This document shows, one piece after another, positions 1 through 6,550 of a stretch of DNA of 12,825 bases. Under the pieces are notes generated by a model that ran no database searches, was not told where the DNA came from, and saw nothing but the letters and a program-made list of their open reading frames with translations. Position numbers and translations under genes: made by a program. Origin of the DNA: DATKZH01 sp964475955 (lineage in GTDB: Bacteria > Planctomycetota > Planctomycetia > Pirellulales > Thermoguttaceae); NCBI GenBank assembly GCA_964475955.1, contig CAYYZY010000215.1, positions 1-12,825 on the forward strand, read 5' to 3'. Position 1 is the stretch's first letter. The number at the start of each line of letters is the position of its first letter.

Positions 1-200
1 CCAGGCCGGATTGTCCGGCTGATCTGCATCAGCTTACCTTGGCGCACTCATGGATGGCTCCTTGGAAGTTGCCCGGCAATAGCCTGTGTAATTCAGGGTC
101 GCCGGGGTCGCGCGCAGCGAGCCCAACGTCCTGCCGATTTCGGGGACTCGCCGCGTTCGACCCTGCCCACCCGGCCGCAGTCGCTGGAGTCCCTTCCTGG

Positions 201-1322
201 CTATTGCATCATAACCGACCGGTAGTGGTCGATCAACCCGGCGGCGGCGCGCTGGGCGTCGAACGCTTCCTCCGCGCGGCGACGCGCGGCGGCGGCCAGC
301 TCCGCCCGGAGCGCCTCGTCTTGCACGAGCTCCACGACGGCCGCGGCCGTGGCGTCAGGATCGTCGGGGGGCACGAGCCGGGCGGATCGGGAGGACGGCG
401 GGAAGATCTCCCGGGTGCCGCCCACGTCGGTCGCTACGACCGCGACGCACGAGGCGGCCGCTTCGAGAAGCACGCGGCCGAGCGGTTCCTGTCGGGCGGA
501 GTGTATCAGCAGAGTCAGCTCGTTCAGAAAGCGTTCCACGTCGTCGCGGTAGCCCAGCAGGTGCAGTCGACCGGCAAGCGGGCCGGCGGCCGCGTCACGA
601 AGCGATTGCTCGAACTCGCGCGACTCGGGCTTGTCGGACCAGCGCTCGCCGACGATCGGGAAATGGACATTCGGGAATCTGCGGGCCACGATCACCGCGG
701 CGCGCACGAATGCGTCTTGCCCTTTGCGCAGGCAGATCTGCCCGATGTTGCCGACGAGCTTCGCTCCGCGCGGAAGGCCCAGTTCGCGGTGGAGGAAGCC
801 CGACGGCGCCCGGGGCCGGAACCGGTCGAGGTCGACGCCGTTGTGGAGCACGTGCGTGCACTCGGCCGCCAGCCCGTGCGCCACGTGAAACGCCCGGGTC
901 GCCTCGGAGACGGCCAAGAGACGCATGTGGCAGTTCAGGTCGGCCACGGCCCGGCGGCTCAGGCCGACGACGTCGCGGAGATGGGCGATGCTCGGCAACC
1001 CCAGCTCGGCGGCCACCGGCCCGGAGAGCCGCCCCATGGCCAGGCTGTTGGCGTGCAGGAGATCCGGCTTCCGCCGCCGGAGCAGCCGTGCCAGATCGAC
1101 GCGGAGCCGCTCCTGCGGCCAACGCTTTCCGGCCTCATCGCGGAAGACGAAAGGCAGCACCTCAACGCCCCGGGCGGCCAGCGCGTCGGCCAGCGGGCCT
1201 TCCGGCGGCGCGACGGCCGCCACTTCGAAGCCCGCACGAAGTACGCCGGGGAGCGCGGAGAGCATCGACTGCTCGCCGCCGCTCAGCGTGGGGTACTCGC
1301 ACAGTAGCAGGACCTCGGGCAT
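201..1322 (-). CDS. GT4-family glycosyltransferase
   Basis: A 373-residue GT-B fold glycosyltransferase. It is predicted to move a sugar from a nucleotide-sugar donor to an unknown acceptor, most likely in cell-surface polysaccharide synthesis. The N-terminal acceptor domain opens with a short strand and a GGEQSM loop (15-20). The C-terminal donor domain has HNGVDLDRF (160-168), a GNIGQICLRKG phosphate-binding segment (191-201, K200), and the EX7E pair E279/E287, followed by VGGTREIF. There is no signal peptide or membrane span. I chose the ATG at 1322 because MPEVLLLCEY starts the first Rossmann strand; the 23 residues further upstream overlap the preceding gene and look non-coding. No strong Shine-Dalgarno is visible. 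It is the last gene of the dapA-led run, 14 bp after the receiver protein. The family is certain; the substrate is unknown. Confidence 0.9.
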   Translation of the reverse strand: MPEVLLLCEYPTLSGGEQSMLSALPGVLRAGFEVAAVAPPEGPLADALAARGVEVLPFVFRDEAGKRWPQERLRVDLARLLRRRKPDLLHANSLAMGRLSGPVAAELGLPSIAHLRDVVGLSRRAVADLNCHMRLLAVSEATRAFHVAHGLAAECTHVLHNGVDLDRFRPRAPSGFLHRELGLPRGAKLVGNIGQICLRKGQDAFVRAAVIVARRFPNVHFPIVGERWSDKPESREFEQSLRDAAAGPLAGRLHLLGYRDDVERFLNELTLLIHSARQEPLGRVLLEAAASCVAVVATDVGGTREIFPPSSRSARLVPPDDPDATAAAVVELVQDEALRAELAAAARRRAEEAFDAQRAAAGLIDHYRSVMMQ

Positions 1323-1336
1323 CGTGTTTCGGTATG

Positions 1337-1768
1337 CTACCGCTGCTTCAGGGCTTTCTGGACTTCCGGAAGCCACCACTGTCGAACCCACGTCAAGTCA
1401 TTGTACGGCACGATCCGCACGCAGCTCCACCCGGACTCCTGGAGAACGGCCTCCATGCCCGGGACTGCCATCGAGTTCGTCGTGTGGATGATCACCGGGC
1501 AGACCGGATCACACGTGGCCAGGAAGTCGACCACGTCACGACCGATTCCGGGGTCAAACGGGCTCCCATCGCGAATCCGGCTCGGGCCCAGATCGTGGTC
1601 CAGGCAAATCACGAGACATCGGCTCCGATGCGTGCGAAGCCAATCGATCATCTCGGGGGCGTTGTCGAACGTCCTCGGCGCAATGTCCGGAAGATGGCTC
1701 GACAAGGCCCCGACCGTTGCCTCGATCCGGCCGGGATCGTCGTCCAAGATGGCGATGGTTTCTCTCAT
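1337..1768 (-). CDS. Small stand-alone cyclic-phosphate-type receiver domain protein
   Basis: A 143-residue protein made of a single receiver-like domain. It opens with the ILDDDPGR strand (acidic cluster D9-D11), has an LDHDLGP motif at 56-62 in place of the usual phospho-acceptor strand, and HTTN at 95-98. This set (DDD..R, LDHDLG, HTxN) matches the family called cyclic-phosphate processing receiver (cREC), not a classical response regulator. In that family the acidic residues are thought to act on cyclic or terminal phosphates. No output domain and no partner kinase are in the window. It lies 18 bp after the DUF2442 gene and 14 bp before the glycosyltransferase, so it is probably co-transcribed. 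The ATG at 1768 is chosen because the domain's first strand starts at residue 4. The fold call is good; the molecular function is inferred from the family name only. Confidence 0.75.
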   Translation of the reverse strand: MRETIAILDDDPGRIEATVGALSSHLPDIAPRTFDNAPEMIDWLRTHRSRCLVICLDHDLGPSRIRDGSPFDPGIGRDVVDFLATCDPVCPVIIHTTNSMAVPGMEAVLQESGWSCVRIVPYNDLTWVRQWWLPEVQKALKQR

Positions 1769-1786
1769 TACGGCGTGACCGTACGC

Positions 1787-2065
1787 TCAGCGCCCACCCT
1801 CGAGCTGCCGGGCGTGGGGGGCCGGGGCCCCGCGCAGAAGCCCTTCGGTGCTCAAGTCTTCATCGATCTCCGGCCAGTGAACTCCGTAGCCTCCACCGCC
1901 CACTCTCCAGTTCGACCGCTGCTCGGGCGTGGCGTGTAGGAGCCGGGGGTACCAGGCGTACGGCACGGTAATCGTCCGGCCGTCGAGCAAATCGACGCTG
2001 AACGTATCTTCCCCGAGATGAACGTCCTTCACCCGCTCACCCGGCTTGATCTCCGAACCGTTCAT
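1787..2065 (-). CDS. DUF2442 domain protein
   Basis: A 92-residue protein of the DUF2442 type. After a short lead it has VKDVHLGEDTFSVDLLDGRTITVPYAWYPRLL written as one beta-rich block (12-43). The DGRTI-V-yaWyPRL core (29-43) is the family hallmark, followed by a W..GGGGYGVHWPEIDEDLS segment (53-72) in which HWPeiDEDls is also typical. The ATG at 2065 is used because the family's N-terminus is short; an open frame upstream of it runs through the DUF4160 and dapA genes and is only their shadow. Its first 29 bp overlap the end of the DUF4160 gene in another frame, so the two are translationally coupled. DUF2442 and DUF4160 genes are commonly neighbours, and the pair has been suspected to be a toxin-antitoxin-like module. 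That role is inference, not shown here. Confidence 0.85.
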   Translation of the reverse strand: MNGSEIKPGERVKDVHLGEDTFSVDLLDGRTITVPYAWYPRLLHATPEQRSNWRVGGGGYGVHWPEIDEDLSTEGLLRGAPAPHARQLEGGR

Positions 2066-2282
2066 TCCACGCCTCCAGGAGTTGTTCTTCGTGATCTGCC
2101 AGGATCCGTTGGATCTTTCGGAGTTCGTGTGCGCTGAATCCAAGATCCCGCGCCAAACCGATCGGATCAAGCCAAAACTTGGCTGAGAGGTCGTCCCTGT
2201 CCACGTGGACATGGGGTGGCTCGTTCGGCTCGTGACTGTAGAAGTAGACGCGGTAGGGACCGCTGCGGAAAATCGTCGGCAT
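2037..2282 (-). CDS. DUF4160 domain protein
   Basis: An 81-residue protein of the DUF4160 family. It begins MPTIFRSGPYRVYFYSHEPN and carries the diagnostic EPPHVHVDRDD motif (21-31), then KFWLDP and a C-terminal helical part (HELRKIQRILADHEEQLLEAWNE is the amphipathic region, 52-74). The ATG at 2282 is preceded by GGGAG with an 8-nt spacer. The nine residues upstream in the same frame overlap the dapA end and are not needed. It starts 13 bp after dapA stops and overlaps the DUF2442 gene by 29 bp. The biochemical function of this family is not known to me. The HVHV cluster could bind metal or nucleic acid, but that is speculation. Confidence 0.87.
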   Translation of the reverse strand: MPTIFRSGPYRVYFYSHEPNEPPHVHVDRDDLSAKFWLDPIGLARDLGFSAHELRKIQRILADHEEQLLEAWNERFGDQAG

Positions 2283-2295
2283 CGGCCCATCTCCC

Positions 2296-3183
2296 TCACA
2301 GCAGCCCATAATCCCCCAGCGTCTTCCGAAGTGCCGCCCCCTGATCGGGCGACAGCGGGGTCATCGGCATGCGGATCTCGCCCGTGTCGCGACCGAGCAG
2401 GCGCATGGCGGCCTTGACGGGGATGGGGTTGGTGGCCAGGCCGAGCATGTCGCGGCAGAGGGGGAAGAGCTTCTTGTGCCACCGCTGGGCCTCGGGCATA
2501 TCGCCCGCCTCGAACGCGCGGACCAGTGCGATCATGTCCTGCGGCACGAGGTTTCCGACCACCGAGATCACGCCGCGCCCGCCGATGGACAAGAGCGGCA
2601 GCGTGAGGCTGTCGTCGCCGCTTAGGAGCGTCAGGTCGGTGGTGGCGATGATCTGCGAGGCCTGGTCCATCGAGCCGGTCGCCTCCTTGACCATGGCGAT
2701 GCCCGGCAGCTCGGCCATTCGGGCGATGGTTTCGGGCTCGATGTTCTTGCCGGTGCGGCCCGGGATGTTGTACACGCAGATCGGGATATCGACCGCTTCG
2801 GCCAGGGCCTTGTAGTGCTGGTAGAAGCCTTCCTGGGTGGGCTTGTTGTAGTAGGGGGCGACGACCAGGGCCGCGTCGGCCCCGTGATCCGCGGCGAAGC
2901 GAGTCAGACGCAGGGCCTCCTGGGTGCTGTTCGATCCGGAGCCGGCCATGACCTTGATCCGCCCGGCCGCCGCCTGGACCACTTCGGCCACCACGCGCTC
3001 GTGCTCCTCGTGCGACAGCGTCGGCGATTCGCCGGTGGTGCCGACCGGGCAGAGGCAGGTCGTCCCGGCCTCGACCTGGAATTCGACCTGCTGGTGCAGG
3101 GCGTCGACGTCGAGCTGGCCGTCGCGAAACGGCGTGATGATCGCCACCGACAGACCGGCAAACGCTTCGGCTCGGGTAGCCAT
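2296..3183 (-). CDS. dapA: 4-hydroxy-tetrahydrodipicolinate synthase (DapA)
   Basis: A 295-residue class I aldolase-fold enzyme, the normal length for the family. It condenses pyruvate with L-aspartate semialdehyde in the first committed step of the diaminopimelate/lysine pathway in the cytoplasm. The catalytic set is complete and shifted by +5 from E. coli: T49/T50 in PVGTTGES, Y112 in APYYNKP, Y138 in CVYNIPGRT, R143, and Schiff-base K166 in AMVKEATG. The GDD at 189-191 and the GGRGVISVVGN segment (201-211) are also typical. The ATG at 3183 has a GGAG 10 nt upstream; the longer frame upstream runs through heptamer repeats and is rejected. It heads the run DUF4160, DUF2442, receiver protein, glycosyltransferase. 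The 5' leader contains two heptanucleotide arrays, which may hide or separate its promoter from pdxJ. Confidence 0.97.
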   Translation of the reverse strand: MATRAEAFAGLSVAIITPFRDGQLDVDALHQQVEFQVEAGTTCLCPVGTTGESPTLSHEEHERVVAEVVQAAAGRIKVMAGSGSNSTQEALRLTRFAADHGADAALVVAPYYNKPTQEGFYQHYKALAEAVDIPICVYNIPGRTGKNIEPETIARMAELPGIAMVKEATGSMDQASQIIATTDLTLLSGDDSLTLPLLSIGGRGVISVVGNLVPQDMIALVRAFEAGDMPEAQRWHKKLFPLCRDMLGLATNPIPVKAAMRLLGRDTGEIRMPMTPLSPDQGAALRKTLGDYGLL

Positions 3184-3208
3184 GAGAAATCGACTCCTGT
3201 GTCGGAGA

Positions 3209-3229
3209 TGAGTAGTGAGTGGTGAGTGG
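3209..3229. repeat. Heptanucleotide array, TGAGT(A/G)G x3
   Basis: Three consecutive 7-bp units: TGAGTAG, TGAGTGG, TGAGTGG. They lie 26 bp upstream of the dapA start codon, within its presumed 5' leader. The same 119-bp gap contains a second array of another heptamer. Confidence 0.8.
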
Positions 3230-3273
3230 CGAGAGATCAACGGCGCGCGTCAGAGCACACGAACCGCGTCCAT

Positions 3274-3315
3274 TTCATCCTTCATCCTTCATCCTTCATC
3301 CTTCATCCTTCACCC
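3274..3315. repeat. Heptanucleotide array, TTCATCC x5 plus one variant
   Basis: Five perfect TTCATCC units (3274-3308) are followed by TTCACCC (3309-3315) and then a decayed TTCATTCC. The minus-strand reading is GGATGAA. The array begins inside the 3' end of pdxJ: the pdxJ TGA stop (3303-3305) and its last codons are repeat units. I associate arrays of this heptamer with planctomycete intergenic regions; that is from memory. Confidence 0.9.
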
Positions 3316-4037
3316 TTCATTCCTCTCCCCACCAGCCGCTTCATTTCCCGCACCGCCTGCTCGAAGCCGACCATGATCGCCCGGGCGACGATGCTGTGGC
3401 CGATGTTCAGCTCGTGCATCCGGTCGATGCCGGCCACCGGCCGGACGTTCCGGTAGGTCAGCCCGTGCCCGGCGTGCAGGGCCATGCCGCACTCGGAGAC
3501 CTTGGCGCCGGCCGCGCGGAGGGTCTCGAGTTCCCGCTGTTGGTTCGGGCCCGGTTTGGCCAGGGCGTATTGCCCGGTGTGCAGTTCGACCGCATCAACC
3601 CCGAGCCGGGCGCCGGCCTCGACCTGCGGGAGGTCGGGGTCGAGGAACAGGCTCACCGCGACGCCCGCGTCCTGAAGCCGCCGCACGACCTCCCCCACGC
3701 GGTCCTCCTGGCCGACCACGGCGAGCCCGCCCTCGGTGGTCACCTCCTCGCGGCGTTCGGGCACCAGGGTGGCCTGATCGGGCTTGACACGGCAGGCGAT
3801 CTCGACGACTTCAGCCTCGCAGGCCATCTCCAGGTTGAGCTTGACGGTGACCGTCTCGCGCAGGATTTGCAGGTCGCGATCCTGGATGTGGCGACGATCC
3901 TCGCGAAGGTGGAGCGTGATGCCGTCGGCACCCCCCAGTTCCGCCAAGGCGGCCGCCCAGACCGGGTCCGGCTCGTTGGTCTTGCGTGCTTGCCGGACCG
4001 TGGCCACGTGATCGATGTTCACCCCAAGCTCAGGCAT
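3303..4037 (-). CDS. pdxJ: Pyridoxine 5'-phosphate synthase (PdxJ)
   Basis: A 244-residue TIM-barrel enzyme. It condenses 1-deoxy-D-xylulose 5-phosphate with 3-amino-2-oxopropyl phosphate to give pyridoxine 5'-phosphate, the last ring-forming step of DXP-dependent vitamin B6 synthesis. The signature residues are present, shifted by -2 from E. coli: H43 in ITLHLREDRRH, E70 in LNLEM, and H191 in HAGHGLTY. The N-terminus LGVNIDHVATVRQAR is diagnostic. The ATG at 4037 has GAGGAG (4043-4048) with a 5-nt spacer and lies about 20 nt below a good promoter, so this start is firm. The last four residues and the TGA stop fall in a heptamer array; family members normally end around here, so the array has probably trimmed or replaced a dispensable tail. 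dapA follows 119 bp downstream. Confidence 0.97.
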   Translation of the reverse strand: MPELGVNIDHVATVRQARKTNEPDPVWAAALAELGGADGITLHLREDRRHIQDRDLQILRETVTVKLNLEMACEAEVVEIACRVKPDQATLVPERREEVTTEGGLAVVGQEDRVGEVVRRLQDAGVAVSLFLDPDLPQVEAGARLGVDAVELHTGQYALAKPGPNQQRELETLRAAGAKVSECGMALHAGHGLTYRNVRPVAGIDRMHELNIGHSIVARAIMVGFEQAVREMKRLVGRGMKGEG

Positions 4038-4064
4038 AACGTCTCCTCGTGCTGTCAAGGGGTG

Positions 4065-4092
4065 ATTATAGCGGGGGCCGGGGGCGCATCAA
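4065..4092 (-). promoter_or_regulatory. Sigma70-type promoter of pdxJ
   Basis: On the minus strand a TTGATG -35 (4087-4092) is separated by 16 bp from a perfect TATAAT -10 (4065-4070). Transcription should start near 4058, giving a leader of about 20 nt that carries the GAGGAG ribosome binding site of pdxJ. The surrounding DNA is very GC-rich, which makes this AT island stand out. Confidence 0.75.
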
Positions 4093-4267
4093 GGGTCCCG
4101 GCGCGCCCTTCGATCGGCCCTCTCGCCGTGCCGGCAACCGTCTTCCGGGAAACGGCGCCCGTGGCATCGCTCCGCAGTCCGCGGTGCGCGAGTCAAGAAG
4201 AGGTGCCCGATCGACGGGCGCCGCCCAGCGGGAGCAGGACGAGAATCGGCTCGCAGCGTGGTGTGGC

Positions 4268-4316
4268 CGGGCCGCACGAGCGGGGTCGCTGCGAGCGATC
4301 GGCAGGAGGCGGCCCG
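4268..4316 (-). repeat. Inverted repeat downstream of ppiC
   Basis: CGGGCCGC (4268-4275) pairs with GCGGCCCG (4309-4316), and a smaller stem, TCGCT/AGCGA with a GCG loop, lies between them (4286-4298). It begins 8 bp past the ppiC stop and could form a branched RNA hairpin. No T-tract follows, so it is not a canonical intrinsic terminator. The rest of 4094-4323 holds nothing I can support. Confidence 0.35.
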
Positions 4317-4323
4317 AACAACG

Positions 4324-6396
4324 CTACTTGCGCGCCGCCTTGAACTGGCGGCGGAGTTCGGCGAGTTCGGGGTCGTCGTCGAAGACCGTCCAGACGGGCG
4401 TCTGCTCCTTCAGCTTGGCAAGATACTCGGTGACCTGCTCTTGCCAGCGTTCCGTTTTCAGCTTCTCGCGGATCTCCGACTGGGCCTCGCCGAACTCCGT
4501 GCGCGTCGCCTCCTCCCGCTCCAGCACGCGCACGATGTGGAAGCAGTCGCCGTCCTCGAAGATCTGGCTCAATCTCCCCACGGGCAGGCCGAAAATGGCT
4601 TGCTCCAGGGTCGGGGAGACCTCCAGGCTGTTTTGGGTTATCCAGCCCTGGGTGCCGCCGGTGCACTCCGGCTCTTCGCCCGCCTCGGCTTTGAGAACGT
4701 CGGCGATCGACGCGCCCTGCATGACCTGGTTGCCCAACCGGGCCAGCTTCGCCCGGGCTTCGGTCGGATCGCCGTAGCGGGGCTTGCGCACCGACAACCG
4801 CTCCCACCGTGCTCGGGCGGGAGTCTCGAAGTCGGCCAGGTGCTCCTGGTAGTAGTCGTACATCTCCTGGTGCGAGATGGTCGGGTCGCGGTCGTTCTCC
4901 TGGTGAAGCCATTGCGAGGCGAGCGACTGCTCGATGAACTGCCGCTTGATGCGATCCAAAGAGGTCCCGATGCTGCGAAGCTTCTCATCCAGCTCGCGTC
5001 GCGACTCGACGCCGGCCTTCTTGATCCGCCGAGGGACTTCTTCCTTTTCGAAGTGTTTGGAAATCTGGTTCTCCAGTTCAGGGAAACCCTCTTCAGGGAG
5101 CGATCGTTTCGCCTCGAGGTAAAGAAGCTTCGTCTGGATCCGCTCCTCCAGCAGCTTCGAAAGCAGCGCTTTCTTCTCCAGCTCGACGCGTTCGGCCGGA
5201 AGGGCCTCCAGCCGACTCTTGGGGATATTGTCGAGGGTCTCCCGGTACGCGGGCAGAACCTCGCTGGCCAGGATCACTTCCGGACCGACCCTCGCCAATA
5301 TCCGTGCCTGCTCGCAAAGCATGGTCTCCGGAACCGGCGTGGCCGATACAGCCCGGCCCGGTTGGGGCGCCCCGTCAGCGACCGGCGTGCCGAAGTCGGA
5401 CGTGCCCGGCGCCGCAGGACTCGTCACCGCAGACGGGGCCCCATATGCCGGCCGATTCGGGACGTCCGCCGGACGCCCGGTCGGGCCATTCGGCGGCACG
5501 GCGGCGCTCCTACCGTAGCGTGGCTCCACCGGAGCGGGCCGGTACTCGGCCGGAGGCCGGTTTGGCGGGAGAGGCTGCGTTGCGGCGTAGGGCGGCGTGC
5601 CGCGAGGAGCCGGGGAGGAGGGGTAGCCGGAAGGTCCCGGGCTATCGGCGGGGTAGGGAGTCGTCGGACCGACAGTCGCCGGGCCCGACGGGGAGGACAC
5701 GCGGTCGTTCGGGTCCGGATAGGGCCCCGGCGACGTACCCACGGAGAGAGAGGCACCCACGGAAGGAACGGAATAGGACGGCTCGCTCCCCGCGGCCGGA
5801 TAAGGCGAGCCGATTGACACGTCGGGCGGCGAGTCGTGCGGCGCCCCGCCAACCTGCGGCGCGCCCGTCGGCGGCGGATTCGACCACTCCCGTCGATCCG
5901 TACCTGCCGGCAGGCCCGGAGAGCGCGGTGGCGGCGACCCTACGGGCTGCCGGTCGGAATAGGCGCCTTCCTGCGGCGGCCAGCTCCTCGCGGTGCCGGC
6001 CTCGGGGTACGGCGTGGCGGGCGCGTCTGAGGGGGCCGCTCCGTCACCGACAAATGCCTCGCCCGCCGCAGGGTCCGGGCTTGCCCACGACGCCGCCGGC
6101 GCGACGGCGCCCGGCGGCGACGAAGCGCCCGGGAACATCGAAGCCTGGCTGGCCGGCCCGGCTTGCCCCGGCGAGCCGGGATCGGAACGCCTCGGCACCC
6201 CGGCCAGGGCCATCAGCTCCTCGCCAACCGTGGGGCGCAAGTACAAGGCCGCCGCCAGGGCGATCGTGATCAACAACAAGGCCGGGTAGAGCTGCCGCTG
6301 CACGAGACCGACTCCGAAGAGGAAGGTGAGCCGCCGACGGAATACGGAGGCGGACGGGCGGCCGAAGGACAATTCCCCGGTTTCCGTAGCAGGCAC
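4324..6396 (-). CDS. Membrane-anchored PpiC/SurA-like peptidyl-prolyl isomerase with long Pro-rich linker
   Basis: Up to 690 residues. The order is: a basic N-terminus (RRR, 20-22), one membrane anchor (37-53), a Pro/Ser/Gly/Ala-rich low-complexity stretch (66-355) with recurring PYP motifs (129, 198, 225, 247), a helical SurA-N-like chaperone domain (360-510), and a parvulin rotamase domain (523-632) with GGTQGW at 580-585, where the family usually has GGxLGW. It should act outside the cytoplasmic membrane as a foldase for exported proteins. The start is uncertain. The longest frame uses a GTG at 6396 lying inside a REP element with a badly placed GGAG. A GTG at 6303 (residue 32) has GGAG with an 8-nt spacer just before the anchor and gives 659 residues. 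Codon third positions look coding from 6396 on, so the long form is listed. It follows mfd by 139 bp. Confidence 0.85.
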   Translation of the reverse strand: MPATETGELSFGRPSASVFRRRLTFLFGVGLVQRQLYPALLLITIALAAALYLRPTVGEELMALAGVPRRSDPGSPGQAGPASQASMFPGASSPPGAVAPAASWASPDPAAGEAFVGDGAAPSDAPATPYPEAGTARSWPPQEGAYSDRQPVGSPPPRSPGLPAGTDRREWSNPPPTGAPQVGGAPHDSPPDVSIGSPYPAAGSEPSYSVPSVGASLSVGTSPGPYPDPNDRVSSPSGPATVGPTTPYPADSPGPSGYPSSPAPRGTPPYAATQPLPPNRPPAEYRPAPVEPRYGRSAAVPPNGPTGRPADVPNRPAYGAPSAVTSPAAPGTSDFGTPVADGAPQPGRAVSATPVPETMLCEQARILARVGPEVILASEVLPAYRETLDNIPKSRLEALPAERVELEKKALLSKLLEERIQTKLLYLEAKRSLPEEGFPELENQISKHFEKEEVPRRIKKAGVESRRELDEKLRSIGTSLDRIKRQFIEQSLASQWLHQENDRDPTISHQEMYDYYQEHLADFETPARARWERLSVRKPRYGDPTEARAKLARLGNQVMQGASIADVLKAEAGEEPECTGGTQGWITQNSLEVSPTLEQAIFGLPVGRLSQIFEDGDCFHIVRVLEREEATRTEFGEAQSEIREKLKTERWQEQVTEYLAKLKEQTPVWTVFDDDPELAELRRQFKAARK

Positions 6397-6475
6397 ACTC
6401 CGTGTGCCGTCCGCTCGCTACGCGAGCGGAGTGTGCCTGCTACACCGGTTACGGCACACGGAGTATGCCTACTAC
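6386..6475. repeat. REP/BIME-like cluster, GTAG-headed, three units
   Basis: Unit 1 (6386-6410, plus) is GTAG, then CA, then a hairpin GGCACAC-TCC-GTGTGCC. Unit 3 (6475-6451, minus) is an inverted copy matching 23 of 25 bases. A middle partial unit (6443-6427, minus) pairs perfectly over 17 bp with the first part of unit 1, and an inner palindrome CCGCTCGC/GCGAGCGG sits at 6411-6429. A GTAG tetranucleotide followed by an imperfect palindrome in inverted pairs is the hallmark of REPs mobilised by RAYT (TnpA-REP) transposases. It lies between mfd and ppiC and overlaps the longest possible ppiC start. Confidence 0.75.
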
Positions 6476-6520
6476 TCTGCAAATGCGGAGGTTGTTCTTC
6501 GGACCCCGATAAGGGGCGGG

Positions 6521-6550
6521 ATTATAGTGGCCACGTCAGCCCGGCTGCAA
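6521..6550 (-). promoter_or_regulatory. Candidate promoter of ppiC
   Basis: A perfect TATAAT (6521-6526, minus) lies 18 bp downstream of TTGCAG (6545-6550), which is inside the last codons of mfd. Transcription would start near 6514, and the REP cluster would lie in the leader RNA of ppiC. The -10 is strong; the -35 and spacing are moderate. Confidence 0.55.

Noticed and set aside
5..19. GCCGGA-TTG-TCCGGC hairpin near the window start as a terminator
   Set aside because: Six base pairs with no T-tract on either strand, and 180 bp from the glycosyltransferase stop.
39..1307. 422-codon open frame on the plus strand
   Set aside because: Antisense to the glycosyltransferase, whose EX7E and Rossmann motifs are clear on the minus strand.
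1787..2482. 231-codon minus-strand frame as one gene
   Set aside because: Only its last 92 codons are a real gene (DUF2442); the upstream part is an out-of-frame shadow of DUF4160 and dapA.
4268..4316. Intrinsic terminator for ppiC
   Set aside because: The stem is good but the loop is 33 nt and no T-tract follows; kept only as an inverted repeat.
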